Counted from the stretch's first letter, positions 1 to 7,687 are shown. The stretch: DNA of 32,544 nucleotides from Flavobacteriaceae bacterium (GCA_021647985.1 JAKITQ010000036.1:1-32544); one strand, 5' to 3'. Notes: generated from the letters alone by a model not told the origin. Made by a program: numbers and translations.

Positions 1-158
1 AAAAAATCATTGGCTGTGATTTCATATGGCATGCATTTTTTTGATATGGATTTATGACCTATTTTTTCAACGCTTTTTAATAAGGGAGACATAAAAGCAC
101 CGTTGAGGTAGGTTATATTTTTAGCCAGTTTAAACTTGTCTTTTTGGTTTGTTAACAT
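1..158 (-). CDS. Class V aminotransferase-fold PLP enzyme, N-terminus only (runs off left edge)
   Basis: Reading leftward from the ATG at 158 gives 52 uninterrupted codons to the window edge. The peptide contains YLNGAFMSPLLKSVEKIG. That is the pattern found at the N-terminus of class V aminotransferase / cysteine-desulfurase-like PLP enzymes in Bacteroidetes, where the YLN-A-MSP motif marks the start of the PLP-fold small domain. The active-site lysine and cofactor-binding parts lie outside the window, so the substrate cannot be judged. A TATATTTG -7 element on the same strand at 179-186 supports this start and implies a short leader. The family call is by recognition of the N-terminal motif only. 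Kynureninase-like or isopenicillin-epimerase-like enzymes are alternatives within the same fold. Confidence 0.7.
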   Translation of the reverse strand, partial: MLTNQKDKFKLAKNITYLNGAFMSPLLKSVEKIGHKSISKKCMPYEITANDF

Positions 159-178
159 GTGTAAATAAAATATAAAGT

Positions 179-186
179 CAAATATA
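179..186 (-). promoter_or_regulatory. Bacteroidetes -7 promoter element for the aminotransferase gene
   Basis: On the minus strand the octamer reads TATATTTG, matching the TAnnTTTG consensus, and lies about 20 nt before the ATG at 158. No good -33 TTG was seen at the expected spacing, so only the -7 element is claimed. Confidence 0.5.
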
Positions 187-220
187 CATTTAATTATTTT
201 CTAATTTTATATGTTGAAAG

Positions 221-578
221 ATGGAAAAAAATTATACAAAATTTTGTAACTTTGGTAGGATGCATAAATTTAAGATTATGAGTATTTCAGATTATTTTAT
301 GGGTATTGGATTAAAACGCAATATAAACCATTTTGCAAATATGGTTAAAATTGCTAAATCGGATAATGTTATAAGTCCGGAAGAGATAGAGCTTTTGGTG
401 AAAATATCATAAAAATGAAACGCTAAAGAAGTTGCTGTTTTAAAAAAAATTGTAACTGAGCTTGGCTTTCCCAATTTCTAATGTCGATGCAATAGTTGCT
501 TGTGCAATTAAAATTGATGTCGATAATTGCTCTTTAGAAGATTTTAAAAAGCAAGTAATGGAAGTAAATAAAATTTAA
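221..578 (+). pseudogene. Degraded TerB-like (tellurite resistance TerB/DjlA-N fold) gene
   Basis: Three pieces of one protein family can be read in order. The first is MSISDYFMGIGLKRNINHFA and onward to ELLVKIS (ATG at 278), which ends at a stop at 410-412. After a gap comes KEVAVLKKIVTELGFP in another frame. Finally DAIVACAIKIDVDNCSLEDF to the TAA at 576-578 is in the next frame. Flavobacterial TerB-like proteins of about 140 residues have this same N-terminal segment (HFA-IV-A-SD-I) and C-terminal LGFP plus helix. About 40 central residues appear to be missing and there are at least two frame changes, so the gene is almost certainly dead. Assignment is by family recognition; the intact N-terminal 63-codon ORF alone is unlikely to be functional. 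Confidence 0.65.
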
Positions 579-672
579 AAATCACTACTGAATTTAATTA
601 ATTGTTATAATGGGATTCGGTTTCATTGAATTGATTATTTTTAACCTTTATTTAAAACAAGAAATAATTAAA

Positions 673-1734
673 ATGAAACATAAAAAAATTACTGGTATTC
701 AACAATTAGGTGTTGGTGTGGAAGATGTTCAAGGTGCATGGGCTTGGTATCGGAAACATTTTGGAATGGATATAGGTGTGTTTGATGATGAGGCTGTTGC
801 GGAATTAATGTTGCATTATACAGAAGGAAAAAGTAGAAAAAGGCATGCTGTTTTAGCTTTAAATATGCAATCTGGGGGCGGATTTGAAGTATGGCAGCAT
901 ACTGGAAAAAAACCTGAAAAACCAAATTTCAAACCTGAATTGGGAGATATTGGAATTTTTATTGCAAAGATAAAAAGTCAAGATGCTGATAAAGCGTTTG
1001 CTTATATGCAAAAAGAAAAATTACAGCTTTTGGGTAAAGTAGAAAAATCGCTTGATAAGAATAAACATTATTTTATTGAAGACCCCTATAACAATATTTT
1101 TCAAGTTGTTGAAAATGATTATTTATTTGAATCGACCAAGGCGTATACAGGTGGAATTTATGGAGCCATAATTGGTGTAAGTGATATTAATAAATCTCTT
1201 CAGGTTTACCAGGATATATTGAATTATGATGAAATTGTTTATGACGAAACTGGTATTTTTGATGATTTTGCTGCTTTACCAGGTGGTGGTAAAAAAGTAC
1301 GAAGAGTATTATTAAAACATTCAAAAATTCGCAGTGGAGGATTTGCACCTTTGTTAGGGCCTTCACAAATTGAATTGGTACAACTTATTGATAAGAAAGG
1401 AAGAGATATTTATGGAGGGAGAATTTGGGGAGACCCTGGATTTATTCATATTTGTTTTGATACCATTGGTATCGATTTGTTGCGAGAAGAGGTTAAAGCC
1501 AAAGGGTTTCCATTTACGGTAGACAGTGCAAATTCATTCGACATGGGTGAAGCAGCCGGTCATTTTGCTTATATTTCTGATCCGGATGGTATACCAATAG
1601 AGTTTGTAGAAACACATAAATTGCCAATTATTAAAAAATTAGGCTGGAATTTTAATTTAAAGAATAGAGATCCTAATAAGTCAATTCCAAAATGGATGAT
1701 TAAAACCATGCGTTGGAAACGAGTTAAAGATTAG
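673..1734 (+). CDS. Tandem VOC-domain protein (glyoxalase/bleomycin resistance/dioxygenase superfamily)
   Basis: The protein of 353 residues starts at ATG 673; a longer reading from 610 adds a non-conserved leader and is less likely. Two vicinal-oxygen-chelate modules can be seen. Residues ~5-150 run from QQLGVGVEDV to FQVVENDY, and residues ~165-320 run from YGAIIGVSDI to GIPIEFVETH. The domain layout resembles 4-hydroxyphenylpyruvate dioxygenase, but the protein is shorter. In the second domain a His (GFIHICF) and a Glu (IEFVE) occupy positions used as metal ligands, whereas the first His expected before V-D is not evident. The metal site may therefore be incomplete or differently built. 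No substrate can be assigned. It stands alone between a pseudogene and a gap. Confidence 0.75.
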   Translation: MKHKKITGIQQLGVGVEDVQGAWAWYRKHFGMDIGVFDDEAVAELMLHYTEGKSRKRHAVLALNMQSGGGFEVWQHTGKKPEKPNFKPELGDIGIFIAKIKSQDADKAFAYMQKEKLQLLGKVEKSLDKNKHYFIEDPYNNIFQVVENDYLFESTKAYTGGIYGAIIGVSDINKSLQVYQDILNYDEIVYDETGIFDDFAALPGGGKKVRRVLLKHSKIRSGGFAPLLGPSQIELVQLIDKKGRDIYGGRIWGDPGFIHICFDTIGIDLLREEVKAKGFPFTVDSANSFDMGEAAGHFAYISDPDGIPIEFVETHKLPIIKKLGWNFNLKNRDPNKSIPKWMIKTMRWKRVKD

Positions 1735-2044
1735 CATGTATTTCTGATTAATACGAGAACACTAATAATCTAATTTTACTGAACAGTAAATATTGGGTAT
1801 AATTATCAAAAAAACTTAGATTTTAAAAAGATAAACCAATTTATTCTACTGTTGTGTGTAATTCTCCATATTGAGAAAACTCAATTAATTTCTTAATGCT
1901 AACGTTAAAATGTGGGACTGAAAAATAAGAAATTAGGAAAAACAGAATAACTATAAATAGATGAATATCAACATTAAATTTGATATTAGCCAGAATGAGA
2001 CAAAATAAATTTGAAATATGAGTATTTAACTAAAAAAGAGTATT
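1735..2044. other. Gap of 310 nt with one perfect palindrome
   Basis: No coding sequence was found on either strand. The notable content is a 16-bp palindrome TTTACTGAACAGTAAA at 1775-1790 (7-bp perfect arms, AA centre) and the likely promoter of the downstream lipoprotein at 1979-2013. Confidence 0.6.
1979..2013 (+). promoter_or_regulatory. Candidate promoter of the small lipoprotein gene
   Basis: TTTG at 1979-1982 and TAAATTTG at 2006-2013 are separated by 23 nt, at the long end of the spacing accepted for the Bacteroidetes primary sigma factor. The ATG follows 31 nt after the -7 element. Confidence 0.4.
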
Positions 2045-2359
2045 ATGAAAAAAATGATTTATTATTTTATTATAACTTTAGGTATAATATCCTGTAACTC
2101 TGAAGATGAGAATTTGCTTTTACAAGGAGAATTTGAATTCATTACTGAATATTCAACTACAGTGACAGTTGGTGGTTTCGTTGGTATAACTGAACGTATT
2201 TTTGAAAGGGGTGAAGTTTATAAAGGAACAGACGAAGGAAAAGAAACAATAACGATAAGGATAGCAGAACATACGGAATTAAACAATGATTGTCCAAATA
2301 GTTGGTGTTATCAGGAATTTTTAGAAGTTCCCCGAAAATTTTTGAAACTTGTGGAATAA
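2045..2359 (+). CDS. Small predicted lipoprotein, function unknown
   Basis: This 104-residue protein begins MKKMIYYFIITLGIISCNSE, a short charged N-terminus, a hydrophobic stretch and a lipobox-like GIISC with Cys17 as the probable lipidated residue. It is expected to be exported and anchored to a membrane. The remaining ~85 residues are hydrophilic. They include two Cys near the end (NDCPNSWCYQEF) and a short C-terminal helix, with no family I recognise. It is separated from both neighbours by more than 300 nt, and the downstream DNA has small inverted repeats, so it may be an accessory or recently acquired gene. The C-terminus could also be truncated. A candidate promoter lies just upstream. 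Confidence 0.6.
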   Translation: MKKMIYYFIITLGIISCNSEDENLLLQGEFEFITEYSTTVTVGGFVGITERIFERGEVYKGTDEGKETITIRIAEHTELNNDCPNSWCYQEFLEVPRKFLKLVE

Positions 2360-2475
2360 CTTGTTGAACTGAACTTAAAAACTACATACAACAACGATTA
2401 TACTTCATTGTAGTTCAGCATTTTAACTAAATAGCTATTAATTTAAAAAATAAATTTAACACCAGAAAATAACAG

Positions 2476-2658
2476 CTAATTTAGTCCACAACGGAAGCAT
2501 AGCCAAACCGGTATAGTTTCTTTAGCATTTGCTAACTGATCAAAACTTTCTTTGTATAACTTATTCCAAAAATTTGGCTTTTCTAAGCCATAAATCCTTG
2601 TCATTCCAACAAATACCAGTTTATTTTTGGGTCTATCAAATATTTTATATAAAAACTT
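2476..2658 (-). pseudogene. Coding-like remnant of an unrecognised gene
   Basis: On the minus strand, 60 codons are open from 2658 to the TAG at 2476-2478, preceded by an in-frame TAA. The translation (FDRPKNKLVFVGMTRIYGLE, then a Trp/Tyr/Phe-rich helix and KETIPVWL) has an amino-acid composition like a real globular protein, unlike the usual shadow frames. The only ATG (2604) would leave 42 residues. No family was recognised. The simplest reading is the 3' end of a gene cut off by the neighbouring dtxR promoter region; a chance ORF cannot be excluded. Confidence 0.35.
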
Positions 2659-2669
2659 AGTTTTAAAAA

Positions 2670-2701
2670 TTTAGACAAGTCTAAAAATATATTTATATTT
2701 G
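2670..2701 (+). promoter_or_regulatory. dtxR-gene operator and promoter
   Basis: A 16-bp palindrome TTTAGACAAGTCTAAA (2670-2685; perfect 7-bp arms around AA) is followed by the -7 element TATATTTG at 2694-2701. The palindrome occupies the -33 region, so a bound dimer would block polymerase. The first gene encodes a DtxR-type repressor, so metal-dependent autoregulation of the whole Feo locus is a reasonable inference. The ATG lies 14 nt after the -7 element. Confidence 0.65.
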
Positions 2702-2715
2702 CAAAAAATAAATAT

Positions 2716-3372
2716 ATGCTTTCACCAACAGAGGAAAATTATTTAAAGACAATTTATGCATTACAATTGGAGGTAGACAAAGATATTAGCACCAATTTTA
2801 TCGCTTCAAAATTGCATACCAAGGCCTCTTCTGTTTCAGATATGTTAAAAAAATTAGGCAATAAAAAATTGATAATTTATAAAAAATATCAAGGGGTAAA
2901 ATTAAGTGATAAAGGAAACAAAATTGCTTTAAAGATTGTTAGAAAACATAGATTATGGGAATGTTTTTTGGTAAAAGAATTAAATTTTAAATGGGATGAG
3001 GTTCATGAAATTGCAGAACAATTGGAACATGTGAAATCGGATGATTTAGTTGATAAATTGGATAATTTTTTAGGAAGACCAAAATTTGATCCACATGGAG
3101 ATCCAATTCCAGATAAATATGGAAATATTGTAGAAAACAATACTGTGAATATCTTGGGAATGCAAATTGGTGAGGAAGGTAAATTAGATTGTGTAAAAGA
3201 TTCATCAGAAGTCTTTCTTAGATATTTAAACAATAAAAATTTAGCATTGGGTGATAATATAAAGGTTGTAGAAATTGAACCTTTTGACAATTCGATACGG
3301 ATAAAAACCAAATCGGGGTCTATTACTATTTCAAAACACGTAGCTGAGAACTTGTATTTAAAAACTAATTAG
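2716..3372 (+). CDS. DtxR/MntR-family metal-dependent transcriptional repressor
   Basis: The protein has 218 residues, typical for DtxR-family repressors with a C-terminal SH3-like domain. The N-terminal winged helix (1-65) opens with SPTEENYLKTIYAL and has the recognition-helix region ASSVSDMLKKL. The dimerisation/metal domain follows with H78 (KHRLWE) and E101-x2-E104-H105, which match the family's metal ligands, and with the DPHGDPIP signature at 125-132. Residues 145-218 form the SH3-like FeoA-type domain. It heads the iron-transport operon, one base before the next gene, and a palindromic operator overlaps its promoter. Iron is the likely co-repressor given the Feo neighbours. Manganese sensing cannot be excluded from sequence. 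Confidence 0.9.
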   Translation: MLSPTEENYLKTIYALQLEVDKDISTNFIASKLHTKASSVSDMLKKLGNKKLIIYKKYQGVKLSDKGNKIALKIVRKHRLWECFLVKELNFKWDEVHEIAEQLEHVKSDDLVDKLDNFLGRPKFDPHGDPIPDKYGNIVENNTVNILGMQIGEEGKLDCVKDSSEVFLRYLNNKNLALGDNIKVVEIEPFDNSIRIKTKSGSITISKHVAENLYLKTN

Positions 3373-3373
3373 A

Positions 3374-4393
3374 ATGACCTATAGCCCGTTAAATTCCTTA
3401 ATAATTTTCGCAATCGTTATTTTATTTATATATCTGTTTTTCAGACCTGTAAAAGGATGGTATTGGTTAATAGTAAACAACTTTAAAAGCAATGAAAAAA
3501 CGATTATTGAAGACGTGTTAAAACAATTATATCATTATGAAAATTCTGGAAAACATGTTGATATAAATAGTTTGACAGGAGTATTAAAGTTTAGTAATAA
3601 TTTGGTTATTGATGTTGTAAATAAAATGTCAGTTAATAAATTAATTCAATTTGATGGAGATATTTTACGTTTAACAAATGCAGGTAGAGATTATGCCTTA
3701 CGCATAGTTAGGGTGCATAGGTTGTGGGAAAAATATTTGGCTGAGAAAACTGGTTTTGACAAGGAAGAATGGCATGAAAGAGCTGAAGAGATGGAGCATA
3801 AATTGAATCATGAAGAAACCGATTTGTTGGCATCTCAATTGGGTAATCCAATGTTTGACCCTCATGGTGATCCCATACCTACAAATACAGGATTAATAGC
3901 CAAAGTAGATGGTGTATCAATGCCTTTGTTGGATGTGAATAGTATTGGTAAAATAACCCATATTGAAGACGAGCCTGACATTATTTACAAACAGATCCTT
4001 GCGGAGAATATTCACATTGGATCTCAGATTAGGGTTGTAGAAAACAATGCCGAAAGAGTTATTTTTTATGCAGAAGGTGAAGAATTTAAATTGGCTCCAA
4101 TCGTTGCGGCAAATATTACTGTTAAAGTACTCGAAGAAGCGCATATAAAAGAAGATAATATGGTTAGATTATCCAGCTTGCAAGAAAATGAATTGGCTAA
4201 AATTGTTGGAATATCTAAAGAATGTAGGGGAGATAATCGTAGAAGATTATTGGATCTTGGTTTTGTAAAAGGAACTGATATTCAAATTGATCTATTAAGC
4301 CCCTTGATGAACCCGAAAGCTTATTTGGTTAAAGGAACAAGTATTGCATTGCGAAATAACCAGGCTTCAAAAATTCTAATTCAAAAAATGTAA
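3374..4393 (+). CDS. Membrane-anchored DtxR-like protein fused to a C-terminal FeoA domain
   Basis: This 339-residue protein starts with a hydrophobic segment (residues 8-25, LIIFAIVILFIYLFF), then a DtxR-type winged helix (~40-105). A metal/dimerisation domain follows with H115 (VHRLWEKYL), E138-x2-E141-H142 and the DPHGDPIP signature at 162-169. Next come an SH3-like segment (~180-252) and a FeoA domain at ~265-339 (LSSLQENELAKIVGI; RRRLLDLGFVKGTDI). It follows the first regulator after a single base and precedes the FeoB genes. No separate feoA exists in the window, so this domain probably supplies the FeoA function. The tether suggests a membrane iron sensor or FeoB accessory more than a freely diffusing repressor; that role is inference. 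The metal ligands look intact. Confidence 0.85.
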   Translation: MTYSPLNSLIIFAIVILFIYLFFRPVKGWYWLIVNNFKSNEKTIIEDVLKQLYHYENSGKHVDINSLTGVLKFSNNLVIDVVNKMSVNKLIQFDGDILRLTNAGRDYALRIVRVHRLWEKYLAEKTGFDKEEWHERAEEMEHKLNHEETDLLASQLGNPMFDPHGDPIPTNTGLIAKVDGVSMPLLDVNSIGKITHIEDEPDIIYKQILAENIHIGSQIRVVENNAERVIFYAEGEEFKLAPIVAANITVKVLEEAHIKEDNMVRLSSLQENELAKIVGISKECRGDNRRRLLDLGFVKGTDIQIDLLSPLMNPKAYLVKGTSIALRNNQASKILIQKM

Positions 4394-4482
4394 AATGAAA
4401 CGAGCATACCAAATTTTGACACAAAAGGGAATGACTAATAGCGAACAGCATGTGTCACCTATAAAAAATAAAATTTAGACAA

Positions 4483-5247
4483 ATGAAAAAGAAGATAAAT
4501 AGCGCTTGTGAAACTTGCTCTGAATTTAATGCGGGTGGACTAAAAAAATTAGGAGTGAAAACCGATAATGTTGATTTTGTCGTGGCATTAGCAGGAAATC
4601 CAAACACTGGTAAAAGTACTGTTTTTAATGCCTTAACAGGTCTAAAACAGCATACAGGTAACTGGCCAGGCAAAACCGTTGTAAGAGCCGAAGGGGCTTT
4701 TGAATATGAAGATAAAAAATATAAACTGGTTGATTTACCTGGTACTTATTCACTTATGTCGACTTCTCAAGATGAGGAAGTTGCTCGTAATTTTATTCTT
4801 TTTGGAAAACCAAATGTTACCGTAATTGTTGTAGATGCAAGTAGATTAGAAAGAAATTTAAATTTGGTTTTACAAATTTTAGAGATTACTGATCAAGCTG
4901 TTTTATGTTTGAATTTGATGGATGAGGCATTGCGCAGTAATATTAATATTGATGAAAGAAATTTAGCTCGTGAATTAGGTATTCCAGTAGTTGCTACAAG
5001 TGCTCGGTTTAATCAAGGTATTCCAAATTTGATTCAAACCATTAAAGAAGTTGCCAATGGGCAAATAGTATGTAAACCGCATCGCTTAAAAAACATCCCA
5101 GATAATATTATGAAGGCGATAAAAAAATTGAGTGGCGAGATTGAAAAACAATTCCCTAAAGTGCCTAATAGCCGTTGGATAGCCCTTCGCCTTTTAGAAG
5201 GAGATAATAGAATTATGAATGCTTTAAAAAGTGGAGAACTTATTTAA
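4483..5247 (+). CDS. feoB: FeoB N-terminal GTPase domain (ferrous iron transport), separated from the permease by a stop codon
   Basis: The 254-residue polypeptide has all FeoB G-protein motifs. These are G1 GNPNTGKST at 38-46, the G2 region [10 protein letters not shown]3 DLPG at 84-87, G4 NLMD at 144-147 and G5 TSAR at 172-175, followed by the helical GDI-like region to ~245. An N-terminal CETC (Cys9, Cys12) precedes the G domain. In related Bacteroidetes FeoB continues into the membrane domain in one chain. Here TAA at 5245-5247 stops translation, and the same frame resumes at ATG 5251 with the permease. Both halves look otherwise intact. The last bases before its start (4471-4482) repeat part of the dtxR operator. 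It could be a natural gene fission or a fresh nonsense mutation. Confidence 0.9.
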   Translation: MKKKINSACETCSEFNAGGLKKLGVKTDNVDFVVALAGNPNTGKSTVFNALTGLKQHTGNWPGKTVVRAEGAFEYEDKKYKLVDLPGTYSLMSTSQDEEVARNFILFGKPNVTVIVVDASRLERNLNLVLQILEITDQAVLCLNLMDEALRSNINIDERNLARELGIPVVATSARFNQGIPNLIQTIKEVANGQIVCKPHRLKNIPDNIMKAIKKLSGEIEKQFPKVPNSRWIALRLLEGDNRIMNALKSGELI

Positions 5248-5250
5248 TCG

Positions 5251-6672
5251 ATGAAAAATAATAATATTGATCATATAATCAGTCTATCTAAAGATTTACG
5301 ATGGCAAATTGGTGATGATTTTCACGATCATTTGGCCGAAGGAATTTATGCCGATGCCTCGGAAATAGCGAATAGCTCTGTTACTACTGAAAGTCAGCAT
5401 AAACGTATTCGTTTAGATAGTAAAATTGATAAAATTATTACAAGTAGAAAATGGGGTTTTCCAATCATGTTTTTAGTTTTAGGAGTAATTCTTTGGCTAA
5501 CAATTGAAGGAGCAAATTACCCATCGGCAATGTTGGCCGATTTATTATTGAATTATTTTCACCCTATATTAAAAGATTTAGCCTCAAGCATAGGTATGCC
5601 ATGGTGGTTAGATGGATTTTTAATTGATGGACTTTATTTAGCTGTTGCTTGGGTAATTGCAGTAATGCTACCACCAATGGCCATATTTTTTCCCATGTTT
5701 ACCTTGTTAGAAGATTTTGGATATTTACCAAGAGTGGCTTTTAATATGGATGAATTATTTAGAAGATCAGGTGCACATGGTAAACAAGCCTTAACCATGA
5801 GTATGGGTTTTGGATGTAACGCAGCAGGTGTTGTGGCTACCAGAATTATTGACAGCCCAAGAGAAAGATTAATAGCTATTATTACCAATAATTTTTCACT
5901 GTGTAATGGTCGTTGGCCCACTCAAATATTAATTGCTACGATTTTTATTGGAGCCGTAGTACCAGAATCATTTTCAGGTATTGCATCTTTATCTGCCGTA
6001 ATTGGTATTGCAGTTTTAGGCATATTTTTTATGTTTTTGGTATCGTGGACTTTAACAAAAACTGTTTTAAAAGGAGAAGTTTCAACCTTTAATTTAGAAT
6101 TACCACCATACCGACCTCCGAGGTTTTGGAAAACAATTTATACTTCACTCATTGATCGTACTTTAATTGTGTTATGGCGAGCTATTGTTTTTGCAGCTCC
6201 CGCAGGAGCAGTAATTTGGTTAATTTCAAATATTTATATTGGTAACGAAAGTATTGCTGCTTGGACCATCAATTCTTTAGATGGATTTGGTTTTCTTTTA
6301 GGTCTTAATGGAGTGATACTCTTGGCATATATCGTGGCAATTCCGGCTAACGAAATAGTTATACCAACCATTTTAATGCTAACCGTTATGGCAGTAGGAA
6401 TTTCAGGTGGTGCAGGTGCAGGTGCAGGTGTAATGTTTGAACTGGACTCCGTGAATGCAACAGGAGATATATTAAGAGCTGGAGGTTGGACTTTACTTAC
6501 GGCAGTTAACTTAATGCTATTCAGCTTATTACATAATCCTTGTAGTACTACAATTTACACAATTTATAAAGAAACCAATAGTGTAAAATGGACTGTAGTG
6601 GCCTCTATTTTACCGGTAATTATGGGCTTTATAATTACCTTTTTAGTAGCACAGATATGGAGATTATTTTGA
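5251..6672 (+). CDS. feoB: FeoB membrane permease domain (ferrous iron transport)
   Basis: The 473-residue polypeptide lies in the same frame as the GTPase gene, separated by TAA and one TCG codon. It begins with the linker helix region ([20 protein letters not shown]), then transmembrane helices from about residue 70. The two Gate-type segments contain the conserved cysteines: MGFGCNAAG (Cys189), [11 protein letters not shown] (Cys218) and LLHNPCSTT (Cys431). The length matches the FeoB C-terminal part including FeoB_C and both nucleoside-recognition (Gate) domains. It would transport Fe2+ across the inner membrane. Expression probably relies on translational coupling: a GGAG lies 14 nt before the ATG and the upstream stop is 3 nt away. 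Function as a two-chain FeoB is plausible but unproven. Confidence 0.9.
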   Translation: MKNNNIDHIISLSKDLRWQIGDDFHDHLAEGIYADASEIANSSVTTESQHKRIRLDSKIDKIITSRKWGFPIMFLVLGVILWLTIEGANYPSAMLADLLLNYFHPILKDLASSIGMPWWLDGFLIDGLYLAVAWVIAVMLPPMAIFFPMFTLLEDFGYLPRVAFNMDELFRRSGAHGKQALTMSMGFGCNAAGVVATRIIDSPRERLIAIITNNFSLCNGRWPTQILIATIFIGAVVPESFSGIASLSAVIGIAVLGIFFMFLVSWTLTKTVLKGEVSTFNLELPPYRPPRFWKTIYTSLIDRTLIVLWRAIVFAAPAGAVIWLISNIYIGNESIAAWTINSLDGFGFLLGLNGVILLAYIVAIPANEIVIPTILMLTVMAVGISGGAGAGAGVMFELDSVNATGDILRAGGWTLLTAVNLMLFSLLHNPCSTTIYTIYKETNSVKWTVVASILPVIMGFIITFLVAQIWRLF

Positions 6673-6739
6673 TGAATTTAAAATAATTACATAAAATTTA
6701 CTACCAATAAAAAAACTAAACTAACTAATTCAAATATTT

Positions 6740-7476
6740 ATGCATGTATTAAAATGCTCTTTTATAATTATTTTAATTATAATGAGCTTTACAGCAAATG
6801 GGCAAAAAATAATAACCGACAGACCCGATCAAACCGAAAGTTCTTCAACCATACCAAAAGGCAGTTTACAAATAGAAAGTGGTATGTTATTGGGATTTAC
6901 CGAAAACGAAAATATTTCTTTAAAAACAATAATTGCTCCGAGTACACTTTTTCGTTATGGCTTAACTAAAGGTGTAGAGTTAAGGGTGGTAAACCAATAT
7001 GTAGACATCGAAAATAGAACTACTTCAGAAAAAATTTCTGGAATTGCTGATTTGGAAATTGGAACCAAAATACAAATTTTTAAAAGGAAGGCGTAAATAC
7101 TGAAGTAGCATTTTTAACACATTTGGTTTTGCCAACGGGGTCCAAAGAAGTTTCGATTGACAAATTTGGTACAATAAATAAACTTTCGATTTCCCATGGG
7201 ATAAACGACAAAATGAGTTTGGGTTATAACTTGGGTTATAATTATTTTGGAATAGATAACGGCTTTTTTACTTATTCTTTGGTTTTGGGTATAGCCATTA
7301 ATGATAAGGTGGGAGTATATTTGGAGCCTTATGGAGAAATTGGAATTTGGAGCGAATATTTATCAAATTTTGATGCAGGTTTTACTTATTTAGTTAAAGA
7401 TAATTTTCAATTGGATTTTTCTTTTGGAACGGGAATAAATTACACAATGAATTATATTTCTGCCGGTTTTAGCTAG
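6740..7476 (+). pseudogene. Outer-membrane transporter-like protein (phenol MetA-type family), frameshifted
   Basis: Two ORFs in adjacent frames form one protein. The first (6740-7096) has a signal peptide ending TANGQ, then ITDRPDQTES and LQIESGM, characteristic of the Bacteroidetes 'transporter' beta-barrel family related to phenol-degradation MetA proteins. The second resumes with EGVNTEVAFLTHLVLPTGSK and runs to FSFGTGINYTMNYISAGFS at 7476. Adding one A to the AAAA run near 7081-7084 would restore a single frame of about 245 residues. The gene follows feoB and would have been the outer-membrane member of the locus. A real loss-of-function mutation or a homopolymer sequencing error would look the same. 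Confidence 0.8.
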
Positions 7477-7527
7477 AATATAGGAACCTTGAAAAAATGA
7501 TCTGATAAAACTATTTTATGATTGGCT

Positions 7528-7682
7528 TTATACTATATTAGGATAATATACATTTTCATGTAAATATACCGGCACATTTTGCTCCTCCTGTAAGGCCATA
7601 GATTGGCTGACTTTAATTTCGTACATTCCCTGTAGATACTTGACCACTACTACTGTGTAGGGACATTGACTTCTAATTTTAA
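7528..7682 (-). pseudogene. Short coding-like remnant downstream of the porin gene
   Basis: Between the porin stop and 7528 the minus strand is open for 51 codons and reads SQCPYTVVVVKYLQGMYEIK, then SQSMALQEEQNVPVYL, ending in TAA at 7528-7530. The composition is protein-like, but there is no start codon near its beginning and no family was recognised. It may be the tail of a lost gene or coincidence. The GGAGGAG in it is unlikely to be a functional ribosome site in this phylum. Confidence 0.25.
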
Positions 7683-7687
7683 ATTAT

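Larger units (their letters stand above)
2360..2715. other. Gap of 356 nt: inverted repeat, minus-strand coding remnant, dtxR promoter/operator
   Basis: The left part contains AACTACA (2379-2385) and TGTAGTT (2410-2416) as a 7-bp inverted repeat. The middle holds a minus-strand coding-like fragment (listed separately). The right end carries the dtxR operator and promoter. No intact gene was seen. Confidence 0.55.

Noticed and set aside
610..672. Longer start for the VOC protein
   Set aside because: The added 21 residues are hydrophobic and A/T-biased, with no family resemblance; ATG 673 begins directly before the first VOC strand.
3003..3311. Minus-strand ORF of 102 codons inside the dtxR gene
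   Set aside because: Shadow frame of a gene with a clear DtxR protein on the plus strand.
4395..4478. 27-residue ORF between the DtxR-FeoA fusion and the FeoB GTPase gene
   Set aside because: No promoter, no recognised family and weak composition. It could be a leader peptide but nothing in the sequence supports that.
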